Assembly: GCA_029449235.1 (NCBI GenBank)
Contig: JANATG010000019.1
Span: 1,116,001-1,180,000 of the forward strand
Length of the DNA stretch: 64,000 nt
From: Linnemannia schmuckeri
Taxonomy: Eukaryota > Mortierellomycota > Mortierellomycetes > Mortierellales > Mortierellaceae
Reading direction: 5' to 3'
In this document: piece by piece, positions 35,737-45,500 of the stretch
How the letters are laid out: every line of letters begins with the position of its first letter
Position numbering within the stretch: position 1 is the stretch's first letter
Program-made: the position numbers and the translations under genes
Notes under the pieces: generated by a model
The model's database searches: none
Told to the model about the DNA's origin: nothing
Seen by the model: the letters and a program-made list of their open reading frames with translations, nothing else

Positions 35737-36480
35737 TTTCTTTTTTTTTTTTTTTTTTTTCGTACACAATTTTTTTCCTCTAACAAGCGGTACAAAGGAA
35801 AGGAGGCATTTGGAAGTAAAGGGGACTACAGACCAAACTCCTCAGTATACCATCCGCCAGTCACAGTCCGGCCCGGAGCCTGGCTCAGCGCAATAGTTGT
35901 CGCTGCTCTTCATAGCAAAAACGGAAGAAAATACGTAAAACTAGATACGAACGAAGGGGAATCTTTCCATCCTCTCTATCAATGACAACTTCCCCATCCC
36001 AACAGACTCTCCAACAGCCGCTCATCAGGTGCGCGTGGATCCTTGGTCGCTCCAGGGCAGGTCCGATCCTTATGTGTGGCTAGCGAAGCGCCACACGGGC
36101 AGAACCCATCACGCGTGATGTAACCGTATCCTTGACTCCAGTCACCACGGGGGCTTGTGTATTTGGATGTTTTATTCTTGGCAGAGATGCCTTGCGTCTG
36201 CTCCCACGCGATCGTCGCGGGGCATCGGGTTTTCCAAATCAGCTCTGAGGCCTACGTCTCCAGATAGCCAATAAACTTGTGAAGGACCGTCTTGGCAATG
36301 GACTGTAGGGTCTTGAAGACCGAGGACCACTCAGTCAACATGCTCTTGGGGGTGATTCCGCGAATAAGGTCCGAAACGTGCCACTTGGGGGCTAGGCCAG
36401 CAGATAGTGCGCCGCCGCATTCTAACAGTTCGTATTTAGTACAACTCTGCTCGGTCTGCCGAGTGGCTCATCACTACGGA
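35737..36480 (-). mobile_element. 5'-truncated LINE (non-LTR retrotransposon) 3' fragment, left copy
   Basis: On the minus strand a frame (about 36465-35979) reads like the C-terminus of a LINE ORF2: WHVSDLIRGITPK..., an ELIWKTRCPATIAWEQTQGI block, SPRGDWSQGYGYITRDG, then a zinc knuckle CPCGASLATHKDRTC and RAPDERLLESLLGWG. A TAG interrupts it before ASELIW, so it is dead. About 220 nt of 3' UTR follow, then a tail of about 20 A (minus strand) at 35741-35760. No reverse-transcriptase core or endonuclease is present. Confidence 0.75.
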
Positions 36481-36509
36481 GCCTCTTCGATTTCGCCCGC
36501 ACAAATTAC

Positions 36510-36722
36510 TTTTTTTTTTTTCGTACGCAATTTTATTTCTCCAGTGAAAAGCCCAAGAAAGCCATTCGATAGTGAAAGGAGCTACATACCAAACTCTTCC
36601 AAAAGCCATCCACCAGTCGCAGTCCGGTCCACAACCTGGCTCTGCGCAACAATTGCCGCTGCTCCTCACAGCTTCAATAGAAGAAAATAAAACTAAACAC
36701 GAAGAAAAGGAATTCTTCCCAT
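36510..36722 (-). mobile_element. Short LINE 3'-UTR insertion with 14-bp target-site duplication, left copy
   Basis: A 213-bp unit similar to the 3' UTR of the neighbouring LINE fragment, with a 12-A tail on the minus strand (36510-36521). Flanked by direct repeats CCCGCACAAATTAC at 36496-36509 and 36723-36736. This is the signature of target-primed reverse transcription with extreme 5' truncation. Confidence 0.85.
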
Positions 36723-36845
36723 CCCGCACAAATTACGTGTAAATTTTTTTCAGTCTCAAAAAAAGAATTTCCCGTATCGTCGCCGGCCAACGGCGGCACC
36801 AAAAAGGCCGGGAACTTTTGACGCTTAACCAATCAAAATCGAGGA

Positions 36846-36926
36846 GTCACTTTGTCCGAGTGGTTAAGGAGTATGGCTGCTAACTGTATGGGATTTCCCG
36901 CGCAGGTTCGAACCCTGCAGGTGACG
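36846..36926 (+). tRNA. tRNA-Ser (GCT), left-arm copy
   Basis: 81-nt cloverleaf with a type II variable arm: acceptor GTCACTT/AGGTGAC, discriminator G, anticodon loop CTGCTAA (GCT, reading AGC/AGU), variable arm near TGGGATTTCCCG, T-arm GCAGGTTCGAACCCTGC. TTCTTTT follows within 10 nt. Confidence 0.95.
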
Positions 36927-37080
36927 ACTCTTCTTTTGCTGCGCTCCACGCCGTGCAAACGCGTTCTGCTGGTTTTGGTCCTGGTTATCGCGGGAGTAGT
37001 TGACGAATGACACTTGCTTACCTGTTGATCGGATTCTATCTTGACGCGTTATCTCCCCCTTGGAGGGTCGCAATTTCTTT

Positions 37081-37215
37081 TTTGTTTTCGAATCCCTTTT
37101 TTTTTTGTTGTTTTCTTCAAGCCCGATGCGATTTGTTGGAGACTATCTTCAGCGGCCAAAAAAAAAGAAGGGACTGTCGGCGGATATTTCCTCTGTGTTA
37201 TTGATAGTAATGATG
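37081..37215. repeat. Dispersed repeat module A, left-arm copy
   Basis: Shares the order TTTTCGAATCCC, CTTCAAGC, GAGACTATCTTCAGCGGCC and CCTCTGTGTTATTGATA with a diverged direct copy at 38458-38600 in the spacer; it also occurs inverted in the right arm (40580-40714). No coding capacity recognised. Confidence 0.75.
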
Positions 37216-37235
37216 ATGTTGTCGCTGTGGATATC

Positions 37236-38410
37236 TATTTGTTGCCCACCCTTTTGTGACTCCTTATATGTGGCCCATAGTAACGTCTATTTGTTGCCCC
37301 CCTCCCCCTCCTCTCCCTCCAGTTGCCATCGGAGACTGAATGCTCTTAAACGTTGCCAACAAAGCGCCAATCTATTGCCCACCCCGCAAAATTATTTGTT
37401 GCCCTTGACATAGTTGCCCCATATATTGAGCTGCATCCTCATGCACCACGCATTTCTTTGTTCCCTTTCTCGCTCTCTTTCTCCCACCTGTATCACTACC
37501 GACATGGTTGCCTCATGTACCACGCCGCATACCTATGAGGTTCCTGATACACATGCATGACACAAGTAGCAAGAGCTCGATACTCTACAGATAGATAATG
37601 CCGCGGCGCAGGTGGGGGAAGGAATATAGAGCAACATATAGCGGCAGAGTCATGGGCAACGCTTAAGATTTCGAGATAGGCATCGAATTAGATCCAAATT
37701 GTGGGCAACGAATAGACTTTACTATGGGCAATATTCAAGGAGCTGCAAAAGGGTGGCCAACAAATAGGATATTCCCCTTTGGAGAGATGAACTGATCTGT
37801 CGCACTTTGCTCTTGACACGCTCTGACAGCGTGTATGCGTGATTGCTTGATTGCGGTCCGATATCAATTTAAGATATATCTAACGCTGCCCACTATTTTA
37901 ATCGCCTTATACGTTGCCCTCTACTAGCCGTTGCCCGCTCCTCCCTTGTCCAGCGAGCCCTGGGCCGCGACAACTCTGTTAATGGGGCCTGCATAGCGCT
38001 CTGCTTGACACATGATCGGATGCATGTTTTTATATGGATCATAGCAGAGATTAAAAAGCATGCGAAACAAATTGTGTATTATAATGGAAAAGGTGGGGAG
38101 GTGAGAAAAGGAATGGAATCTCGTATGCTGATAGTTTACAGCTAGTACTCGACCTTGAATTCCGACTCATGAATTTAAAACTTGCTGGTTCAACTCGCTG
38201 GCAATCTCTGCTTGGGACTTATATTGTCAAAGGAGCAACAAGGAGTTCAAGGAACTGGAAATGGACCCCGTGAGGGCCGGCAACGTTTAATTTTCAATAA
38301 TGGGAAAGGTTTAGCGAAAACTGTGGCAATGAGTAAAGAAGGTTGAAAATCCGATGGCAACGTTTATGGGCAATGTATAAGACGACAAAAATAGGTGGGC
38401 AACGTTTGGA
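37236..38410. repeat. Cluster of GGGCAAC / GTTGCCC motifs
   Basis: About 17 copies of a core GGGCAA(C) with loose GTTTA or AAATA flanks, grouped by orientation: GTTGCCC at 37236-37510, GGGCAAC at 37645-37765, GTTGCCC at 37883-37935, GGGCAAC at 38277-38405. The region thus contains two back-to-back inverted sets. The first pair also shares longer homology (CTATTTGTTGCCCACCC; AAAGGGTGGCCAACAAATAG). This resembles sub-terminal repeats of a DNA transposon or fold-back element; no transposase is visible. Confidence 0.7.
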
Positions 38411-40356
38411 TATATCCATCAATTTAACGCGCTCTTTCTCTACATTTAAGGAATCGTGTTTTCTTGATTTGTTTTTCGATTCCCCTTTTTTTTGCTGGCC
38501 TCTTCAAGCTTGGCTTTTGTTAGAGACTACCTTCGGCGGCCGAAGCCAGATAGGGCTGTCTGTAGATATCTCCTCTGTGTTGTTGATAATGATGATAACG
38601 ATGATGGTGATGATGACGATAATGATGCTCCCTTCTATTTCCTTTGCTCTAGCATTGCTGTCTTAGTTGACACTCGACACCTGAATTTTTTTTTGAAAAT
38701 GAGTAGCTTGTCACGTAAAAATCTAGTCATTACAGCCACACATACACACACTTTCTCTGCTTCTTTTGTCTCCGCTCTTATGGCACCTTCACCGTGGGTA
38801 AACATGAATACCACAGAAAAACTCATTTGCTTTGTTTGCCTTCATTTATTATTAATTTATTTTTCACTGGATCCTGAAAGTATGGGCGCATATGGAAGAC
38901 AACGATATCTGATTGGTTAACTCGCTTCAATGCGACACTTCCTTATTCCAAGTGACTCTTCTCTGTCAAGACTGCCCAGCAGCCAATGGAAAAAAAAAGA
39001 GAGTGTGTGTGAAGTCAGAGAAAGTGAACACTCCACACTTTGATCAACCATTAAACCCGTCAATCCATTCAAGCATCAAATTTTTGTTTGTCTCGTTCAT
39101 TTGATTTGATGACGCCTCACATCCGCCTGTGTCTGTGCGTTTTATGTCGGAATCTCCTTTTTCAGTTCGATTTTCGCAACAAGAATTATTGTTTGTTTGT
39201 TCGCGTTGAGGATAGCAAAAAATGACGCCGGTTGTCGACATATTTGGGTCTTTGTGCAATCTGGTATAAGGAAACCAGTCGTCGATGGAGAATAGCTCTT
39301 GAAACCGTGGCATTAACAGTTCATATTTTTTGTTGGGTGGTTTGCATGAGAAGAAGGATTGTATTTAACGAAGGGTTGCTATTCCTGTCATTCCTGAATT
39401 TTTTTTCAGGGTCGTGTGTACTCTGTTTGTCTCTTTCTCTCCCATCCCTAGCTCATTCAGAAGCGTGATTTGTTCAGAACATAAAGACGATGTAATGGTG
39501 CAGAGACTTTTTTTAATCACACATATAAAAATCAAAATTTTCTCGTTCAATAAATCCGCTTTCTGTCGCTATGTCATGTCTACTCAAACGGCAACCCTTA
39601 CTTGCTTACTTGAATGTGACATCTTTCCTTTTACTGCCCATCTCCTCCTCTCGAAGCTCCTCGGTTGGGCGACTTGAGGCCTCATCGACTCATACTTGCA
39701 CAATACACTCTTTCCACGCTCGATTTATCTTGTTGGTCACCATCACTTCTCAAATAATGGAGCAATTACGACTAGACAAAAAAGATACAAGAAGCGAGAA
39801 GGAGGCGGTATTAAAAATGCGGCTGCTTTGTTTGCATGCATGCTACGAAAACTTTATACCCCTAAGCCATTCCATCAGTCTACCATTACGTGAATCTGTG
39901 TTTGAGTGGGTGAAGGAGAGGGTGAGAAGCAGACGGAAGTGCACAAGCCTGAAAAAATGAGCACAAGAGTAGCGGCCCTGAGTGTGTTTTTTTTATATGA
40001 AAGCCAGGCACCCAAAGAATATGAGCCATCAACGCCTATAAGAACTGTTTCTAATCAGTTGCTGTTTGTTATCTTCGCAGTAGGTAGCACAAACATTCGT
40101 GTGTGTTGACGACAGGCGTCATTTTCCCTTGTGTGCTCAATCTGGATGAGCGATCCTCCTTCTCGCGATAAAAACTGAAACGAAACAGGCGGTTGTAACA
40201 TACACAGACCATAGCGGGAGTAAGGTTTGATAAAATCAAACAAACGAGACGAACAAAAATTTTGGTATATTGCCGGGATCAGTGTCCATCAAAGTGTGGA
40301 ATGATCACATCCTCTACCTCTCTCTTTTTTTTGTTATGTTGCATGTCGCACAGTTT
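37439..40356. other. Spacer of the inverted repeat, no gene seen
   Basis: 2918 bp unique between the arms. The left half carries the GGGCAAC motif cluster and a diverged copy of repeat module A. The right half (38.6-40.35 kb) has no recognised gene; a 13-bp inverted match TCCACACTTTGAT occurs near 39027 and 40287. TATA, coding or RNA signals were not convincing. Confidence 0.6.
38458..38600. repeat. Dispersed repeat module A, diverged spacer copy
   Basis: Direct-orientation relative of 37081-37215: TTTTCGATTCCCC, CTTCAAGC, GAGACTACCTTCGGCGGCC, CCTCTGTGTTGTTGATA. Several indels and many substitutions show it is older than the arm duplication. Confidence 0.7.
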
Positions 40357-40868
40357 GGATGCAGCTCAATATATGGGGCAACTATGTCAAGGGCAACAAA
40401 TAATTTTGCGGGGTGGGCAATAGATTGGCGCTTTGTTGGCAACGTTTAAGAGCATTCAGTCTCCGATGGCAACTGGAGGGAGAGGAGGGGGAGGGGGGCA
40501 ACAAATAGACGTTACTATGGGCCACATATAAGGAGTCACAAAAGGGTGGGCAACAAATAGATATCCACAGCGACAACATCATCATTACTATCAATAACAC
40601 AGAGGAAATATCCGCCGACAGTCCCTTCTTTTTTTTTGGCCGCTGAAGATAGTCTCCAACAAATCGCATCGGGCTTGAAGAAAACAACAAAAAAAAAAGG
40701 GATTCGAAAACAAAAAAGAAATTGCGACCCTCCAAGGGGGAGATAACGCGTCAAGATAGAATCCGATCAACAGGTAAGCAAGTGTCATTCGTCAACTACT
40801 CCCGCGATAACCAGGACCAAAACCAGCAGAACGCGTTTGCACGGCGTGGAGCGCAGCAAAAGAAGAGT

Positions 40869-40949
40869 CGTCACCTGCAGGGTTCGAACCTGCGCGGGAA
40901 ATCCCATACAGTTAGCAGCCATACTCCTTAACCACTCGGACAAAGTGAC
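40869..40949 (-). tRNA. tRNA-Ser (GCT), right-arm copy
   Basis: Mirror copy of the gene at 36846-36926, with the same sequence and anticodon. Confidence 0.95.
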
Positions 40950-41072
40950 TCCTCGATTTTGATTGGTTAAGCGTCAAAAGTTCCCGGCCTTTTTGGTGCC
41001 GCCGTTGGCCGGCGACGATACGGGAAATTCTTTTTTTGAGACTGAAAAAAATTTACACGTAATTTGTGCGGG

Positions 41073-41285
41073 ATGGGAAGAATTCCTTTTCTTCGTGTTT
41101 AGTTTTATTTTCTTCTATTGAAGCTGTGAGGAGCAGCGGCAATTGTTGCGCAGAGCCAGGTTGTGGACCGGACTGCGACTGGTGGATGGCTTTTGGAAGA
41201 GTTTGGTATGTAGCTCCTTTCACTATCGAATGGCTTTCTTGGGCTTTTCACTGGAGAAATAAAATTGCGTACGAAAAAAAAAAAA
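41073..41285 (+). mobile_element. Short LINE 3'-UTR insertion with target-site duplication, right copy
   Basis: Mirror copy of 36510-36722. Direct repeats GTAATTTGTGCGGG at 41059-41072 and 41286-41299; poly-A end at 41274-41285. Confidence 0.85.
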
Positions 41286-41314
41286 GTAATTTGTGCGGGC
41301 GAAATCGAAGAGGC

Positions 41315-42058
41315 TCCGTAGTGATGAGCCACTCGGCAGACCGAGCAGAGTTGTACTAAATACGAACTGTTAGAATGCGGCGGCGCACTATCTGCTGGCC
41401 TAGCCCCCAAGTGGCACGTTTCGGACCTTATTCGCGGAATCACCCCCAAGAGCATGTTGACTGAGTGGTCCTCGGTCTTCAAGACCCTACAGTCCATTGC
41501 CAAGACGGTCCTTCACAAGTTTATTGGCTATCTGGAGACGTAGGCCTCAGAGCTGATTTGGAAAACCCGATGCCCCGCGACGATCGCGTGGGAGCAGACG
41601 CAAGGCATCTCTGCCAAGAATAAAACATCCAAATACACAAGCCCCCGTGGTGACTGGAGTCAAGGATACGGTTACATCACGCGTGATGGGTTCTGCCCGT
41701 GTGGCGCTTCGCTAGCCACACATAAGGATCGGACCTGCCCTGGAGCGACCAAGGATCCACGCGCACCTGATGAGCGGCTGTTGGAGAGTCTGTTGGGATG
41801 GGGAAGTTGTCATTGATAGAGAGGATGGAAAGATTCCCCTTCGTTCGTATCTAGTTTTACGTATTTTCTTCCGTTTTTGCTATGAAGAGCAGCGACAACT
41901 ATTGCGCTGAGCCAGGCTCCGGGCCGGACTGTGACTGGCGGATGGTATACTGAGGAGTTTGGTCTGTAGTCCCCTTTACTTCCAAATGCCTCCTTTCCTT
42001 TGTACCGCTTGTTAGAGGAAAAAAATTGTGTACGAAAAAAAAAAAAAAAAAAAAGAAA
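41315..42058 (+). mobile_element. 5'-truncated LINE 3' fragment, right copy
   Basis: Mirror copy of 35737-36480: ORF2 C-terminal frame about 41330-41816 with the same internal TAG and zinc knuckle CPCGASLATHKDRTC, then 3' UTR and A tail at 42035-42054. Because both arms carry it at the same place, the LINE inserted before the arms became identical. Confidence 0.75.
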
Positions 42059-43217
42059 AAAAGTATTTTTCTTTTGTCTTTTTATTCCCACTGATTGAAG
42101 GAGAAAGAGAGAGAGATAGAGAGTACAGGGTGAAGATGACAGTACGCAATGGAAACAAATAATTTTGGTGGTCGCTGGTAATAAAGCATTATTCAACCTA
42201 TCTTTGACGGACATTTTTTTTGTTGCGCAACAATGAAAGAGCTAATGCAAATAGATGTATCATGGTGGTTCTAGTGGACACCATATAAAGGAAAAAGAAG
42301 AACGATAAAACATGCAAGAAGATATCAGTGTTTACACCTCTCACCGTTGATGTTATCCGTCATAGCTTTTGCTCCAGTCTTCGCCACATTCGGATTCGCG
42401 TTCATCTCATGTTAACCACTCCTGTCTCTTATTCCTCCTTCCACCCTCAATTTTCTTTTTCGCCCTCAGCATCTTTTTCTTGTATCGACTATTGTTTCTC
42501 CCGTATTGCGGTGTGTCCCTGCTCCTTGCTCACTCCCATCGCCACTGCCTGTTTGTCTATATGTTTATGTTTCCCGTTTTTTCCTTGGCTCGGTAGAGGT
42601 CAACGTTGTAAACGATGGAAAAATGAGAGCAGTCGAATTGAACGGAACAGAAAACCCATGTTGAGAGCACAAACACAACCCGATGCCTACTTCAATGCAG
42701 GCGTTGATCAGCATTCTATGGGTGGGTGTCAATCCACTCATGGGAAAAATGTAATGGCATCACTTAAAGCAAGGAGTTAGTTCGAGTGAAACGTCGCATG
42801 CTTGCATCCCCTTGTTCCTTTGATGAACTAAGGACACATGCATAAAAGTGTACCTCCATTGCTCGGTCCTATGCCTTCTCTCGTCCCGTTCTGTTCGGCG
42901 ATTCCTATATCCCTTCCTTTCTCTCTCTTCTACACTCACACAACCGCTCTCTCCCGTTGTTTCTGCAAGACACAAGGTATCATGGTTCCACAAAACAACA
43001 ACAAATGGTGAGCCATTTTTTTTTTTTTTTTTTTTTGCACGCTTCGACGCTCCTCATCTCTGTTTTTCTTTTGGGCATCTCTCGTTTGCTCATCTACATT
43101 TTCTCCTCCCTTCTTCCCCATCTCTTCTCTTTTTTTTTTTTCTTCATCTCCCCATCTTCCCCTCCCAACCCTCATCGCACATTCCGACATCGCGACATCA
43201 CACCTCAGAACAACAAC
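42059..43217. other. Right-arm upstream region of the monooxygenase
   Basis: Mirror of 34577-35736. CATAAAAG near 42841-42848 may be the TATA element. A 10-codon uORF (42982-43011, MVPQNNNKW) precedes the main ATG; its end overlaps a GTGAGC donor-like site, and a CCTCAG acceptor-like site lies just before the ATG, so a leader intron is possible. Confidence 0.45.
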
Positions 43218-43482
43218 ATGGAGATCAACCCCACTGTCACGTTCAAGCACGACCGCTCGATTATGTACGCAAAGCGTCCCAAGGTCCTTATCGTTGGAGC
43301 CGGTCTTGGAGGTCTGACTCTGGGAATGCTTCTGCACAAGGCCGGCATTCCCTTTGAGATCTACGAGCGTGCCACTGTAGTCAAGCCTCTTGGTAAAGTG
43401 TGCCTTCGCCGATCGTTCTTTTGACCGGTACCGATGATATGAGTTGTCTTCGGAAGGGGTTTCAGTAGGTAGACTTACCTCT

Positions 43483-43526
<44 letters not shown>

Positions 43527-45392
43527 GATCGCTTAGGGTCGGCAATGTACTTCAACAGCACCACCGCTCCTCTGTTCAAGCAGTGTGGCATCTACGACGA
43601 GTTTCTCTCTATTAGCAAGTACCTCCCTGAGATGGACTTGTGCACCGAGGAGGGGAAACTTGCCTTCAAACTGGGTTTTGCAGGACACGAAGAGGAGTAA
43701 GTACAACACAAGGTTTATTTTTATGTGAACAACAGTGGCGCTATCAAAAGAAATGTTCTTTAGAGAATGAAAGAAAATAACTGACAGTTCTTCGGCTTCC
43801 ACTTGTTAGATTTGGCGCCAAGGGATACATTGTCACTCGCCCTCAGTTGTATGATCTCCTCCTGCGACAGATTCCTGCAGAGCGTGTCCATATGAACAAA
43901 AAGGTCCTGACCATGGACCAAGGCGGCAACGGGGTCCTCCTTCGCTTCAGCGACGGAACCGAGGCTGAGGGAGACATTCTCGTCGGAGCTGATGGCGCCT
44001 ACAGTGCTGTTCGTCAGAACCTCTATGCAAAGTTGAAGAAGGCAAACAAGTTACCCGCATCTGACGGTCTTCCTCTCCCCTTCAGCACTGTCTGTATTCT
44101 TGGTCAAACTCGTCCTCTTACCCCCGAAGAGTTCCCAGCCCTTGGAAAAGACAACTCTGTGTTCAATCGTGTTCTAGGCGCAGACAAGATGTACTCTGTA
44201 AGTGTGAAATTGCGGAGCTGTCTGACTTCTGTGCAAATGTTAACACGCGACTTTTTTATACGTGTTGTTTTTTTGACTCTAACTGTTTTGTATCACACTT
44301 GTATCCTTTTTTCAGTGGGATACATTCACGACCGCCCAAAACACCGTATGTTGGGATGCTGTGCTCTACCTAGACGAAAAAACAACCAGAGATAATGATG
44401 CATTCCGCAATTCAGAGTGGGGACCTGAGGCTGCGATGGCAATGTGTGAGGAGGTCAAGGATTTCCCTATTGTCAGCGGAGGTGACAAGAAACTGACTCT
44501 GGGAGACATGTTCGCATGGTCTGACAAGGATCTTATTTCCAAGGTCATGTTGGAAGAGAAAGTCTTCAAGACTTGGTACAACTGCCGTACCGTTCTCCTC
44601 GGTGATGGTAAGATGACATGACATTAGCAAGACAAGCGAGCTATTTAAAAAAAAGCGTCTGTTTACGTGCAATTACACTGACTAACCACTTTTTCATTTA
44701 TTATTTTTCTTTGGGCAGCATGCCACAAGGTAGGAATATATTGTTGAACAGGAGTCAAGGAGTAAAACCCGCACGGGTCATCCAAATACTCACCAAGCCT
44801 ACATTACATTTCTCTTATTTTCTTTTTAGATGAGTCCCTCTGGTGGCGCTGGCGCATCGAATGCAATGCACGATGCCATCGCACTAGCAAATCGCATCAA
44901 TGGTCTTCCGTTCCATCCCATTGCTAGCGAGATCGAAGCTGCTTTCAAGGAGTACCAGGACGAACGAATTGGATGGGTTGAAGCTGCATTTGAGAGCAGC
45001 AAGATGATGCGCAACATGGTCGGACAGGTAACCATCAGAAATGCGCTTTTGTGCTCATCTTAGCTATATTATTTGTATTTTTTTGATGTCTGGATCGGTA
45101 TTAGTTCTTTCCGCTTTCTCACTTTTTTCTTATATTTTTTCGTATATGCAAAAAGTCATTATCTTCAAAGATCACTCGCACCATCATCAAGCGAGTCCCA
45201 GCATGGCTCATGCGGAAAATGGAGTCTCAGCAATACTGCCATCGCCCTCAGGTCGCATTCTTGCCTCCTGCAGAAGACAAGGGCACCTTCCGACCAGGCC
45301 CTCAGCCCAGCTTGTCTGTCAAGGCACCTCAAGAAAAGACGGCCTCTGTCCTTGCCGTCAACGAAAATGAGCAATCGACCACCGTAGTTTGA
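43218..45392 (+). CDS. FAD-dependent monooxygenase, right copy
   Basis: Seven exons: 43218-43392, 43537-43696, 43810-44197, 44316-44607, 44719-44729, 44830-45027, 45156-45392; 486 aa, all GT-AG and in frame. Rossmann FAD motif VLIVGAGLGGLTLGML near the start, GDILVGADGAYSAVR in the middle, and GDGACHK/MSPSGGAGASNAMHDA as the third FAD and pyrophosphate motif. Exon 5 is only 11 nt and codes ACHK, the core of that motif, so its skipping would shift the frame. Family: group A (PHBH-like, zeaxanthin-epoxidase-related) aromatic or terpenoid hydroxylases; the substrate cannot be told. The 39-40 nt T tract in intron 1 is the longest homopolymer in the gene. The first five exons and most of exon 6 lie in the near-identical arm; the rest has diverged from the left copy. 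Confidence 0.9.
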
Positions 45393-45500
45393 AGCGACTT
45401 ACTGAGTAGAGAAAAAAATAAAACAACTAAATTCATGCGAGAAAAGAATACTGCGAGTGTTCATTTTTTTTCATGGATGTTATTCGGTCGTTTAGATGGG

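Larger units (their letters stand above)
32818..37438. repeat. Left arm of a 4.6-kb near-perfect inverted repeat
   Basis: Pairs with 40357-44977 on the opposite strand: position x maps to 77795-x. Shared frames match residue for residue between the arms (for example 33400-33948 with 43847-44395). The only differences noticed are two homopolymer lengths (34270-34308: 39 A versus 40 T; 34758-34779: 22 A versus 21 T), which offset each other. Inner edge: homology stops after GAGCTGCATCC at 37438. Outward of 32818 similarity continues to the monooxygenase stop codon at 32399, but with substitutions. Confidence 0.93.
40357..44977. repeat. Right arm of the 4.6-kb near-perfect inverted repeat
   Basis: Reverse complement of 32818-37438 (see that entry). 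Homology begins at 40357 with GGATGCAGCTC. The outward edge of near-identity is in monooxygenase exon 6, where several substitutions occur within about 20 nt; weaker similarity continues to 45392. Confidence 0.93.

Noticed and set aside
36436..36729. Cys/Trp-rich frame (CCAEPGCGPDCDWW), present in both arms, suggestive of a small secreted protein
   Set aside because: It lies entirely within the LINE 3'-UTR insertion and its flanking duplications; the related copy nearby does not keep the frame.
39027..40300. 13-bp inverted match TCCACACTTTGAT as possible terminal inverted repeats of a DNA transposon
   Set aside because: Too short, no target duplication and no transposase frame between.
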